Part shown: positions 35,705 to 46,224 of the stretch, piece after piece
Position numbering within the stretch: position 1 is the stretch's first letter
Layout of the letters: each line of letters starts with the position of its first letter
Assembly (NCBI GenBank): GCA_020744425.1
Contig: JAGMUV010000001.1
Span: 620,001 to 684,000, forward strand
Direction of reading: 5' to 3'
Origin: Dactylonectria macrodidyma
Taxonomy: Eukaryota; Ascomycota; Sordariomycetes; Hypocreales; Nectriaceae
Length of the DNA: 64,000 nucleotides
The notes under the pieces: generated by a model
The model's database searches: none
What the model was told of the DNA's origin: nothing
The model's input: the letters and a program-made list of their open reading frames with translations, nothing else
Program-made: the position numbers and the translations under genes

Positions 35705-38045
35705 ATGTCGGAACATACCAACCGATTCCCGGAAACTGGGCTTCACCACCTACCCCTCCGAGTCCGCGATCGCGATGCAGCACGCCATAGCGACCCAAGC
35801 CTCTCCAAGTTCCCAACCCTGGGGATGAGAACCGATGTGCGCCCCAAGCGCGTTCCTGAAAGCCTCCATTTCTCACCAGGAGCCTTCCGTCTGCGATCAC
35901 CTACCGAATCGTCTATGAGTAGCATCTCGTCCGCCAACGTCCCAGACTCGGCCACCACTCACTCCTTGTCGACTTTGGCCAGTCCCATCAGCACGAGCTA
36001 CGCCAGCGACGTCCAGGAACAGTTCGCAAACGCCAGCATCGGCTCCAGGCCTGCCAGCCGCATCTGCCACAGACACCAGCCGTCCAATGGGACCTGCTCG
36101 ACCTTTGTCAACGATGAAGAGGATGGCCTAGTCATCACTGGCTACCCGGACTTTGAGCTGAAGCTCCGCCAACTGCGCGATGACCATCATCGCCCTGTTG
36201 CCCTAATTGAGCCGTCGCAGCCTGTGAGGTGAGCAGATACCTGGGTAACTGCCGGAACCTTATCGCTAACCCTTCATTAGCCCTGCCACCGAGTCGCCTG
36301 TTAAAGACGAAGACACACGCACCGAAGTCGAGTCTGTCGACATTGCCGACGCCGATGCTGACGAAGAATTCGATGCTGACGCCGATGGAGAATGCGACGC
36401 CAACACTCAGAAATGGGAGGGCAGCTCTACAACCTCCGACGATCTCTCCAGGGACGACGCCGATTTACTACTAGGTTATGCCCTGCAATTAGTCTATGGT
36501 GTCGATATCAACGACGCTTCGATTCCGCGGGCTGCTGCGCACAGCATGGTGTCCAACTTTGTTCAAGACATCGACAAACACATTTGGAAAGCTCCCTCTG
36601 ACACGCAGTTGTCACACACCCTGTCGACCTCAAGCTCATCCTCGACTCCATCCCAGGAGGGCGCGGGAGGAGATCGGAGAGGAGGCAAAAGAAAGAAGGT
36701 GGGAAAACGCGATGACGAGGGGGACGAGCTTAGTGACGGTGAGGGATCAGGCTATTTGCCTACCAAGCGCGTGCGCCCGAATCCTCGCGAGGACGAGAAC
36801 CTGCGCTTAAGCTGCCCATTTCGAAAGCGAAACCCGCATCGATTTAACGTGAGAGATCATCACAGTTGCGCCATGACTTACTTTCCGAAATTCGCGGAAC
36901 TAAGGTCAGTTGAAGAGTCCTTGAACATGAAAGGCCCCGGTTACTAACTGTCCCCGCAGACAACACATTGTTAAGCAGCACAAGCGAGACGACCCGACCG
37001 CCTTCGTGTGTGACAGATGCAACCGCGACTTCCCGACGGGCAAAGAGCTCCGAGACCACCGTCGTCTACCAAAAGAGCTGATTTGCGACATCACCGACCA
37101 TGACGTGGAGAGTGGCATTGACTCGACGACTGCCACCAAGCTGCTAAGCCGCAAGCGCGCGAGCGGTGCGTCAACGAGCATTCAGTGGCGAGAGATTTGG
37201 AACATTCTCTTCCCTGACGATGAGGGCCAACAGATTAAAGCCTATGGTTAGAGCGCTCACGAAAGCCAAGGTTGTGAGACCCGCTAACTGGTGATTCAGA
37301 CTTCACTCCTGTGATTGAGCATTTCGAGCTCGAGTCACACTATTTGGCTGGTTTCCAGCAACTTCAGGTCTCTCTCCGGGACAAGATCTCCAACCCAGCA
37401 ACCCTAGAGACGCTGTCCACCAAGTTCCACCAGTGCTTCATCGAAACCATCGAAAAGTGCATCGCCGACGCTCAGAGCATGCCCTACACCAACCGGAGCA
37501 ACAAGAAGAGCGAGATTGTCAAGACGGCAGCCCCCCAGACCATCGTCCAAAGGAAGAGCCGGGGCATCCAGCCGAGACCGGACTCTGGAGTCGTCATGGA
37601 CGACGGTTCCGACGAGAGTGGCAGCATCATGGGCGCTGGCCTCGGGTTCGGGCCCCGAGACAGTATTCGGACCATTAAGGGTGCCCAACGCCGGGGCAGC
37701 AGCCTGGTGCCGGATGGAGCCCGCAGTAGCTTGCCCGCGACTTCGATGCCAGGCCATTTTGACGACTCTCTGATACAGCCGCAGCAGCAACAGCAGCATC
37801 AACCTGACATGACGCCGCTCGGCATGTCAGCGGCGGCAGCCTCAATGGACCCCGCGGCCGTCCACGCGTGGACCAATGGTGTGATATACTCGGCCATGGA
37901 CGACGGCACCATGGGCATACCCGACCAGTTCGTGCAGTCCGGCGGGTTGACGCCGCAGACCGAGTACATGAGCTGGATGCCGCAGATGTACCCACAGGGC
38001 TTCGGCGGCATCGATAACGGGTTCAACGGTTTCAACGGGCAATGA
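35705..38045 (+). CDS. C2H2-like zinc-finger protein, putative regulator
   Basis: Four exons (35705-36228, 36281-36904, 36960-37246, 37300-38045; introns 52, 55 and 53 bp) encode 726 aa. The N-terminal 350 residues are Ser-rich and acidic, with a short helix DADLLLGYALQLVYG. A fungal-type zinc module starts with CPFRKRNPHRFNVRDHHSCA, continues RQHIVKQHKRDD and FVCDRCNRDFPTGKELRDHRR. The second intron cuts between the halves. A basic stretch (GGKRKKVGKR) may be a nuclear signal. The C-terminus is rich in Gln, Met and Gly. Proteins of this shape are common in Pezizomycotina and usually annotated only as C2H2-type. A role in transcription is likely but the target is unknown. Confidence 0.82.
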
Positions 38046-38415
38046 GTTTTGATGAAAAGGGATGATGGGTCATTTTGTTGACGTTGCCATGTTAGGCTGT
38101 GCCAACTGGTTGTATTTGTAGCTATACTCCTAATATCTACCGTGCGCCGAGTCGCACGTCTAATTCTTGAAGCGTTGGAAGTAATGAAAAGTACTCGAAT
38201 TACATGGTCCTATAATAATTCACAAAGAAATCGCTCCGTTCGAATGACATCTCGCATGAGCCCCACCATCCCCGCTTCCGATCCCGGGATGTCGGGAGAA
38301 TGACGTCCGGCGATCATATCTCTCGTAGTGTTTCTTACTTCTAATTTCTCCAGCTATTTTAACCATAGTTGTTTTTACCGTCGATATCGAGTTTATATTA
38401 TAACACGCGTTCAGC
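38046..38415. other. Short intergenic region upstream of the aldo-keto reductase
   Basis: AT-rich 370 bases holding the 3' region of the zinc-finger gene and the promoter of the aldo-keto reductase gene. No open frame or repeat is supported. Confidence 0.5.
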
Positions 38416-39518
38416 ATGGCATCAACCGCTCCGCCGCTCCTCGCTTCCCGAGTAACCGTATGTGCCACATGGAGTCGATAACAGTGCTGCTTCACACACT
38501 GCTCGAGAGATCATTACTGACTAACACTACGAGTAGCTCACCAACGGGTTAACGACTCCCCAAGTCCAGCTCGGCCTGTACATGATGTCCGGCAAGGAAG
38601 CCAAGCACGCAGTCCAAGAAGGCCTAGCACTTGGCTACCGCGGCTTCGACTGCGCGCAGATGTACCACAATGAGAAGGAGGCGGGCCAGGGCATCCGGGA
38701 CTGGCTCGCGAGCGCGGATAACACGCGGGGGTTGAAGCGCGAGGACATTTTCTACACGTCTAAGCTGAGCAGCAACATGACGTCGTACGATGCCGTGAGG
38801 CGCTCGATCAAGGGGTCTGTTGCTGCGTGCGGGCTGGGGTATATTGACCTGTTCTTGCTGCATAGTCCGTATGGGGGGAAGGAGGCGAGGTTGACGAGTT
38901 GGAGGGCTTTGGAGGATGCTGTTGAAGAGGGGGAGGTTAAGATGGCTGGAGTGAGCAACTATGGTGTTGCGCATGTGAGTTAAACCCACACCTTGGAAAG
39001 AGATATCTAACGGCGGTTGCAGATTGAAGAACTCATGAATTCGAAACCACGAGTGCCGCCGGTCATAAACCAAATCGAGGTCCACCCGTTCAATACCCAG
39101 ACGGGCATCCGAGAGACATGCGCGAAGCACAACATCACTATCGAGGCGTATGCCCCCCTCGCAAGAGCCATGCGCATGAGACACCCCAAGATCGTTGCGC
39201 TGGCGAAGAAGTACTCCTGCACTCCCGCACAGGTCTTTGTCAAGTGAGTAGTGTATTCCCCATTCCAAGTCGTAGGCTAACACGCTATGCTCTAGATGGT
39301 CGTTACAGCATGACCTAGTGACGCTGCCCAAGTCTACTCGTCGGGAGCGGATGGTTGAGAATGCCAGTGTTGATGGGTTTGAGATATCGGCCGATGATAT
39401 GGCTGCGCTGGATGCTTTGGATGAGAGACTGGTTACTGACTGGTATGAGATCGTCCATGACCTTGCTGTGAAAAGAGAAACTAATCTGTCGACTAGGGAT
39501 CCCACTGAGGCACCGTAA
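38416..39518 (+). CDS. Aldo-keto reductase
   Basis: Four exons (38416-38457, 38537-38974, 39023-39243, 39296-39518; introns 79, 48 and 52 bp) encode 307 aa, the typical length. The first exon carries only 14 codons and uses a GTATGT donor. The AKR catalytic tetrad is complete: Asp52 and Tyr57 in FDCAQMYH, Lys90 in YTSKLSS and His123 in LLHSPYGG. The NADPH-binding end is visible as LPKSTRRERMVENASV. The enzyme family reduces aldehydes and ketones with NADPH in the cytosol. The substrate is unknown. It is convergent with the D-amino-acid-oxidase-like gene, and 171 bases separate the stop codons. Confidence 0.92.
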
Positions 39519-39652
39519 GAGCATATAGCATCTGCCTTTTCGGGCATCAAGTCTATTAATCAAATGCTGCCGCTTTCTGTTGAAAAGAAGAACCCATACC
39601 CTTGAGTTTGGCTCAGTAAATTCGACATGTCGCTCATTCGATGCGTATGACC

Positions 39653-39658
39653 AATAAA
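39653..39658 (+). terminator. Candidate poly(A) signal of the aldo-keto reductase gene
   Basis: AATAAA 135 bases after the stop codon, within the gap before the convergent gene ends. The placement fits a fungal 3' end signal, though fungi often use degenerate forms. Confidence 0.4.
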
Positions 39659-39689
39659 GCACCCCTCGTGCGCAAGTTACCCCAAGTAC

Positions 39690-40925
39690 TTACAACTTTG
39701 GCCTTGTAGCAGTTGGCAAAAGCTCTCTCACCAGCTGCTGCACATCGCTCGCAATACCCCACGACATCTCGTAGCCTCGTCCACCTGCCCCGTACGCATG
39801 CACGACGTATTGTTTCCCCGCAGTACCTTCTCTTACTTCCGTCTCCACTCTCATGCCCCCATTTCGGGCCGGACGGCGTCCGACAATGTCCTTGATGACT
39901 TGGATGTTCGCTATCTCGGTTGATTCAGACCCAGCAGGCTGGTTGCAAGATTCTGGAATGATGCGCTTGGCGGACTCTAGGATGCGGCGGCGGGTGTCGG
40001 GCGATGGTTCTAAGGACCAGTCATTGATGTCCTTTGTGCCGCCGATGACGGTCCCTCCGTTGAAACTGCGAGGTATGACAAAACTCCATGACCCGTCTGA
40101 GTTTTGGGCCGTGATGGTCTTCACTGCCGATGAGAGGTTGGTTAAGACGATGTGGCCTGCGTTTGTCCTCGTTAGCTATCACCACCACTCTGAGTAAGGA
40201 GAAAACAAACCTCTGATGGGATAGCACTTGGGATCTCCAAATCCTACACCGCTCGAATTCACGACGGCTTTGATGCGCGGACCCCAGCTGTAAGGCTCCC
40301 ATGGGCTCTTGAGGTCTTGATGCAAGGTGCGTCCGCCTTGCAGGATGAATTTGCGCAGCAGGTTGCCGCAGTACAAGGGCGAGTTTACACAGTACGTCTG
40401 GTACTCGAATCCAAGGGAGATTCCTTCTGGAAGCTCATGAGCTGGATATCTTCGATAGCTGAGCAAGCCAGACTCGTCGGAAAAGCTGTCAGCGTCTTGC
40501 CGCTCGTACTCCGGAGGCGACGTCCCAAGATATTCGACACCGGCAACCTGGCTGATCCCAACCCAGGGTTCACTCTCGAGCTGGCGCTTGAACTCGGCAA
40601 CGGTATGTTTTAGCCACCTCGCCTCGCGGCGCAACTGAGGCGTCGAACCTGGAATGGGCCGCACGTGGGCACCCGCCCACATGGATGCATAGTCGGCCGA
40701 GTGCTGGATGGGCGCTCCTGGGATCGATGTGGGCCATTCTCGGGCGACGACGAGAACGTCGATGGAGCTGCTGTCTGAGACGAGTTGTTGGATCTTCAGG
40801 GCGCTCGTGAGGCCCAGGATGCCAGCTCTATTACACTTTAGTTGGGAGTTCTGATGTGGAGGCTTGAGGCTTGGAGGGGCAGTTTACCCAATGACGACGA
40901 TTGTGGGTTTGGGAGGATGAGACAT
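39690..40925 (-). CDS. D-amino-acid-oxidase-like FAD enzyme
   Basis: Three exons in minus-strand order, 40888-40925, 40211-40827 and 39690-40156 (introns 60 and 54 bp), give 373 aa. The Rossmann motif is GAGILG at residues 13-18, and the first intron splits its first Gly codon. The C-terminal FAD contact HAYGAGGRGYEMSWG matches the DAO family. An early Arg-rich loop (MWAGAHVRPIP) corresponds to the DAO substrate region. Family members oxidise D-amino acids to keto acids, ammonia and hydrogen peroxide, normally in peroxisomes. The C-terminus is PKL, a weak variant of the PTS1 tripeptide, so peroxisomal import is possible but not clear. Whether it prefers neutral D-amino acids or D-aspartate cannot be told. 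Confidence 0.88.
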
Positions 40926-41717
40926 GGTTGGGGTATTTGTGATTGACTTAAATGTTCACGATAGCGGTGTTGTCAACTTTACAAAATACGTGATACGTTT
41001 TGCGGAAAGTTCTGGATGACATGTACGCTTCATGGAAAAGAGAAAGGTTGCAAATGACGGACTACACAGCGCGGCATTTTCTCAGGATGGGATTCCGATT
41101 ACGGACCATTATGACTGACTGCCGTCCATTTGTCCTGGTTGGCAGCGGGGATCTTAGAGAACCATGTAGACCAGCTTCATCAGTCACATCTCAATTGCAG
41201 TTTCCAACCAGTGGGCGCTCAGGCGAGCAGCTCAACGACCCATTTCAGCGTGGTTGATGGGCTTCGGGCCATCGGAGTGTCCGGTGCGGGGCCGGAGCTC
41301 GGCGGTCCTTGCGAGGGCCGATGGCGATGGTCCGGGCCGGATCCGATATGTCTTCGGGATCGGTTGTTGCTGCTGGGGTGTTTTTATAATGGTCACTCAT
41401 GCATTGCAGCGTCTTGGTAGGAGTGGAGGTAGTCATTGGAGTCCTGAATTGCACTGAGTTCATTGCATGTGATGCTTCGTCTATGAGTGCCAGACCTGGC
41501 TTTCAGGCGTTGAATGACACGCCGTGTTACAGGCAAACGTGGGAGCTGTCCTTCTCATGCTGATTTGAATGTTATGGCATGTCAGCGATGCAGCAAGGCC
41601 CAAGTCTATTCTCGATTTGCAAATCATCTCACAAGCCGTGACAGCAAACGGTGGGCTAATTAGCATAGTACGACTTGAGACGCATGAAACAAAAGGCTAG
41701 ACTTCTAAGCTGACGCA

Positions 41718-41773
41718 CCATGACGGATAGCCCATGATAGAAAGGCCCCATGATTATTCATGATGAGCCATGA
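41718..41773. promoter_or_regulatory. Cluster of five CATGA motifs
   Basis: Five CATGA pentamers, four of them preceded by CC or GC, occur in 56 bases about 350-400 bases before the metallothionein-like start codon. Such clustering may mark a transcription-factor site array. The factor is unknown. Confidence 0.3.
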
Positions 41774-41834
41774 CAGGACGAAACACGCGAGAGTCCGTGA
41801 TGGAAGGCAAAATGTTGGAAATAAGCAAGCGCTG

Positions 41835-41872
41835 ATTGGCTGAGCGGGTGGTCATCAAGGGTTCTGGCCAAT
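41835..41872. promoter_or_regulatory. Pair of inverted CCAAT boxes
   Basis: ATTGG at 41835-41839 and CCAAT at 41868-41872 face each other about 250-280 bases upstream of the metallothionein-like ATG. The CCAAT-binding complex recognises such sites in fungal promoters, including stress and metal genes. Confidence 0.4.
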
Positions 41873-42117
41873 CACGGCGTAGGCGATTACTGGTGTCGAG
41901 ACCAACGGCGGCGAACAAGAGAGGAATGTGGAGCCATGGCATCCAAGTACAAATACGTTGGAGCAGCCCAGAAGAGAGAAGGAAGCTTGCTATCCTCAGT
42001 CTCCAGGCATCTCTCAACAATCAAAACCTCAGTTTCGACACTATTCGATCGATTCAATTCCTTCAAATAACCACAACATCTTCTACCGCAACTTTTCCCA
42101 ACCCCACAACCATCATC

Positions 42118-42596
42118 ATGACGGCTTCCACCTGCTGCGCCCCTGGCACCTCTGAGTGCGCCTGTGGTACGTGAACCACTCCCTCCCCCTCCCCCTCCTC
42201 CCCCGCCCCCACGCGGCTCTCACCAAAACGACGTTCCACTAACAATTGGCTTCCTCTCCAGCCAAGCAAGCAACCTGCTCTTGCGGCCAAAAGTCAGCTC
42301 TGCAATGCACCTGCGCGAAGGCGTCGGACGAGAACTCCATTAGCGGGCCTCGATGCTCGTGCCGCGCCCGCCCCGCCGGCGAGTGCACCTGCGACCGCGC
42401 CTCGTCCGAGAACTCCTTTTCCGGCTCGGCTTGCCAATGCGGATCTCGACCAGCTGGTACGTTTTCCCGCCCCTCTCGCTGCTTTCGGTTGGGACTTTTT
42501 ACTGACGGAACTCCTTTAACAGATGCTTGTACCTGCGAGAAGGCTGCCGACGGCGGCTACAACCCTGCCAACGAGATCGACTTCACCACCAAATAG
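42118..42596 (+). CDS. Metallothionein-like cysteine-rich protein
   Basis: Three exons (42118-42166, 42262-42456, 42523-42596; introns 95 and 66 bp) encode 105 aa with 16 cysteines: two in CC at 6-7 and fourteen in CxC pairs. After CC and CAC the protein is built of three 26-residue repeats, with CxC pairs at 22/24+32/34, 48/50+58/60 and 74/76+84/86. The repeat core is C-x-C-x-x-[KRS]-[PS]-A-x-x-C-T-C. The last exon holds the end of repeat 3 and an acidic tail. The same arrangement (CSCRARPAGECTC) occurs in fungal copper-resistance or DUF7871-like proteins, so binding of copper or zinc through thiolates in the cytosol is likely. No aromatic residue occurs in the Cys part. The metal specificity is not shown by sequence. 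Confidence 0.87.
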
Positions 42597-42735
42597 ACGT
42601 ATCATGACGCATGGAGCAACGACTCTGGGATGCAATGGCTTGGAGGGGAGTTTGGGGACTCACAGGAAAAAAACAATAACCACATGACAATAGAGAAACG
42701 GCGTTTGGGAACAGGTTTTGAGCCAATGGCTGGCT

Positions 42736-42779
42736 GGCAGGCATTCGGTGACTGGGTGGCAGGCATTCGGTGACTGGGT
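42736..42779. repeat. 22-bp exact tandem duplication
   Basis: Two identical copies of a 22-bp unit (42736-42757 and 42758-42779) starting GGCAGGCATTCGG, in the 3' flank of the metallothionein-like gene. Confidence 0.9.
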
Positions 42780-42865
42780 GGCATAGGCTGGGTGATTGTT
42801 TTTGCTAGCACTACCACGAATAACATAATTGACAATCGTGAATAACTGCAATTGGATCTGTGTTT

Positions 42866-42891
42866 GTGTCCCATCCGTGTGTCCCATCCGT
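42866..42891. repeat. 13-bp exact tandem duplication
   Basis: GTGTCCCATCCGT occurs twice in direct succession. No function is evident. Confidence 0.85.
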
Positions 42892-43387
42892 GTGCCCACG
42901 AGTTGGGATGAAGTGCTGCCTCGAGCTGCACGAATAGGCAGCTTGCAGCTCGTTCGGCAATCAGTGAATCTCAGTTCTGTCACCGGAGCTAGGATCAACC
43001 GCGGAAGGCCCACTCTCGAGGCGTTCCCTGATCCCGTTTGTCTCAAATCACGTTGTGAGACGAGAGTAAGAGCATGCTGAGGGCTGAACGTGTCAGCAGA
43101 TGCCCAATTATCTACGTAATCGGACGAACAATTCTCATCCAATTCGCAATTCGGACGAATCCCGACGTGCATCTCAGTCCCAAAACTCGATTCACCGCCT
43201 ACGCTACTAAACGCGCTGGAGCTGCCAAAAGTTATTCTGCCGGACAAACGGACCCTCTAGGCTTGATAGCTCCAGGGCGGTCAAGGCTCATTCCTGGCCT
43301 AAACCCGGGAAGGCCCTGGCTGAACCCCCCTGCTGCGGCCCATCGAGACCCAGGTCACAGGTGGTCAGATCACACCCTAAAAAAAAA

Positions 43388-43945
43388 GAGTAGTGCTATT
43401 CGGGCTGTATGATATTGCTATCCGGGCTGTATTAATCACATGACCACGTAATTTTTCAACTGCATTCAGCCAATGCTTCCCATCACACCAAAATTACAGT
43501 GTCAGTAGGAGGATATGAATAATGTCAAGCAGTTCAATTGAAATCTACCAGCCCGCGGGCCCGGCTACGGCCAAATCGTTGAAAAAATGCATTTCCGTCG
43601 GTCTGACTAATGTTCCGGCTGATTGGCGTGTCAATTGAAGCTATCGCGACCGTGCAATTGAGGGCATTGCAGCCGCGAGGGTGGTGTTGTAAGGCAGCCG
43701 CGACTGCGTAATTGAAGCTATCGCGATACCTTCAATTGCAAGGAATAGGGTGATGTTACAAGGTCTGGAATGATAGAAATTGCTCCCCGGTATGCCAGAG
43801 TTGTAAGCGAGGGTGGTCACGTGGGTACAGGCCTTTCCCGATATGGCTAGACTAATCAGGTTATGTAATAGATTTCCTCTTTAGGCAAGCGGATTTTTCA
43901 ACACAGCCCGGATAGCAATATCATACAGCCCGAATAGCACTACTC
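43388..43945. mobile_element. MITE-like non-autonomous element with perfect 43-bp inverted ends
   Basis: The arm at 43388-43430 is the exact reverse complement of 43903-43945 (43 of 43 bases). The match stops abruptly on the inner side. Nine A residues flank each outer side (left flank A9 then GAG, right flank CTC then A9). This could be a 9-bp target-site duplication, as made by Mutator-like transposases, or insertion into an A run. The 472-bp interior has no transposase frame. It contains two copies of an AATTGAAGCTATCGCGA segment. The element ends 277 bases before the RCC1 start codon. Perfect arms suggest recent insertion or low decay. Reading it as a MITE is inference from structure. Confidence 0.7.
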
Positions 43946-44222
43946 AAAAAAAAACCCTCTAATAAACCACGCCAACTTTCTCCCCATCGCGCCAGCTCTC
44001 TCAGCTCGCATCAGCTTTTTGCTTTCATCAACATTGCGCCACGTCTTTGTTTTTCCGACGTGCGAGTGATTCCAGAAGCTCCTCGGACATCTCAATCACT
44101 GTTTTCAGAGACGCATTTCTGATCTTGTCCCCCTGATCCCCTTCCTTTTCGGCATCGAAGCACCTCTATTTTTTTTCTCTCCTTCGCGTCGCTGTCCCGC
44201 TACAACACCGAATCCCCACGCG

Positions 44223-46224
44223 ATGGCGCCACGAGCCAAAGCAGCCGCCCCCAAGGCGACCACCACCAAGAAAGCAGCCGCGTCTACCACGGCCGGTGTC
44301 AAAAAGGCCGCGAAGCCTGCTGCGAAGCCTGCTACCAAACCGGCTGAGAAGAAAAAGGCCGAGCCCGCCCCCAATGGCGCGTCTAAGAAGCGCAAGGCCG
44401 ACGATACCGAGCCCGAATCTGAAGCAGAAGTCCCCAAGGCGAAAAAGACCAAGACCGCCCGCGAGATCAAGCCCGTGAAGAAGCCCGCCGCAAAGACCAC
44501 CAAGGCCAAGGCCGCTGCCCCTAAGACCACCAAGGCCGAAGAAGCCGCCAAGAAGTCCAAGGTTGAGGAACCCAAGAAGCCCAAGGCCGAGAAGGCCAAA
44601 CCCAAGGCTGAGGAGCCTGTCAAGAAGCCCAAGGCCGCAACCCCCAAGCCCGAGGCCGATGAGACCGAAGTGGAAGGCGCGACCCCCGAGCCCGAGACCA
44701 AGCCGGCCAAGAAGGTCGCCGCCCCTGCCGCGAAGAAGCCGAAGCCCGAGCCCAAGCCCAAGAAGATTGTCGGAATCGGCCGCAAGATTAACGATGCCCC
44801 GACCCAAATCCTCGATGTCTACGTCTTTGGTGAGGGATCCTCCGGCGAGCTTGGCCTGGGTAGCAAGCGCGTCAACGGCAAGAAGCCCATCGACGTGAAG
44901 CGCCCGCGTCTCAACGACAACCTCTCTGCTGCTGAGGTTGGCGTCGTCCAAGTTTCCTGCGGCGGTATGCATGCCGTCGCTCTGACACATGATAACAAGA
45001 TTTTGACCTGGGGCGTCAACGACCAAGGTGCCTTGGGCAGAGACACCACTTGGGATGGTGGTCTACGTGACATGGACAAGGATGAGGACTCTGATTCGGA
45101 CGAGGACGAGGACGATTCCGGCGTCAACCCTATGGAGAGCACCCCTGCTGCTGTTTCCAGCGAGCACTTTGCTCCCGGCACCAAGTTCGTCCAGGTCGTT
45201 GCCTGCGACAGCGCTAGTTTCGCTCTGACCGAAGACGGCCGTGTCTATGGATGGGGCACCTTCCGCTCCAGCGATGGCATTCTCGGTTTTTCTGAGACTG
45301 TCAAGATCCAGTCTACCCCAGCCCTCCTCCCCGACCTCAAGAACGTCAAGTCCCTGGCTGCTGGCTCAAATCACGTCCTCGCTCTGGATCACAAGGGCAA
45401 TGTCAGCGCCTGGGGCTGCGGCCAGCAGAACCAGCTTGCCCGCCGCATCATCGAGCGTAACAAGATGTCCTCGCTCGTCCCCCAGGGTGTTGGTCTGCCC
45501 CGCGGCAAGATTGTCAAGATTGCCTGCGGCTCCTACCACAGCTTCGCCATTGACAAGAACGGTCAGGTTTGGGGCTGGGGACTGAATAACTTTGGCGAGA
45601 TCGGTGTCGAGTCCAACGCTGGAGAGGATGATGCCGTCATCCTTCGTCCTGCCAAGATCACCTACCTCGAGGATTATAACATTACTGATATCGATGGTGG
45701 TGAGCACCACTCTCTGGCCTGCTCTGAGGACGGCAAACTCATCACTTGGGGCCGTGTCGATGGTTACCAGGTCGGCTTCGAGTTCGACAAGCTGACTGAG
45801 GACAACGCTATCTATGATGAGCGCGGCAACGCCCGTATCTTGTTTAAGCCTACTGTCCAGCCCGGTATGCACTCTCCCGCCAACCTAATTTTCAACCAGT
45901 TACTAATGAAACGCAGACGTCACCAACACAGTCGCCGTCACTGCTGGCACTGACAACAACTTTGCCATCACCTCTGAGGGCAAGGCTTACTCCTGGGGCT
46001 TCTCCGCCAACTACCAAACCGGCCAGGGCACTCTGGATGACATCACCACGCCCACCTTGATCGATAACACTGCTGTCCGCGGCAAGAAGATCGTGTCTGC
46101 CGGCGCTGGAGGCCAATACTCGGTCCTTATCGGTACCGCTGAGGATGCCCCCAAGACGAATGGTGTGACGACCAACGGCACTCACGCCGACGACAAGGAG
46201 AACACGGCTTCCAAGACTTCCTGA
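44223..46224 (+). CDS. RCC1: RCC1, Ran guanine-nucleotide exchange factor
   Basis: Two exons, 44223-45864 and 45918-1 i.e. 45917-46224, with a 52-bp intron, give 649 aa. The first roughly 197 residues form a Lys/Ala/Pro-rich tail with many KPKA/KKPA units, like a histone H1 tail. The RCC1 beta-propeller follows: VYVFGEGSSGELGLG, CGGMHAVALTHDNKILTWGVNDQGALGR, VYGWGTFRSSDGILGF, AAGSNHVLALD, CGSYHSFAID and GGEHHSLACSEDGKLITWG mark successive blades. An acidic insert (DEDSDSDEDEDDSG) sits in a loop near residue 295. RCC1 sits on chromatin and charges Ran with GTP, driving nuclear transport and spindle assembly. The basic tail probably gives chromatin binding. The gene converges on Yip1. Confidence 0.94.

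Larger units (their letters stand above)
40926..42117. other. Intergenic region upstream of the metallothionein-like gene
   Basis: No gene is seen. The region contains a cluster of CATGA motifs and a pair of inverted CCAAT boxes, listed separately, and likely serves as the promoter of the Cys-rich gene at 42118. Confidence 0.5.
42597..44222. other. Intergenic region with short tandem repeats and a MITE-like insertion
   Basis: No gene is supported. A 22-bp and a 13-bp tandem duplication lie near the left end. A 558-bp element with inverted ends occupies 43388-43945. The last 280 bases are the C/T-rich promoter and leader of RCC1. Confidence 0.6.

Noticed and set aside
36470..36508. Possible extra intron (GTTATG...TTAG) in the zinc-finger gene
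   Set aside because: The frame is open across it, the stretch encodes a plausible helix, and it is too short for an intron.
42660..43247. Minus-strand frame of 195 codons
   Set aside because: It includes tandem duplications and lacks any known domain, with no promoter-like or splice signals that stand out.
44166..45026. Long minus-strand frame of 286 codons rich in Gly and Leu
   Set aside because: It is the mirror of the Lys/Ala/Pro-rich codons of the RCC1 tail, with composition-driven openness only.
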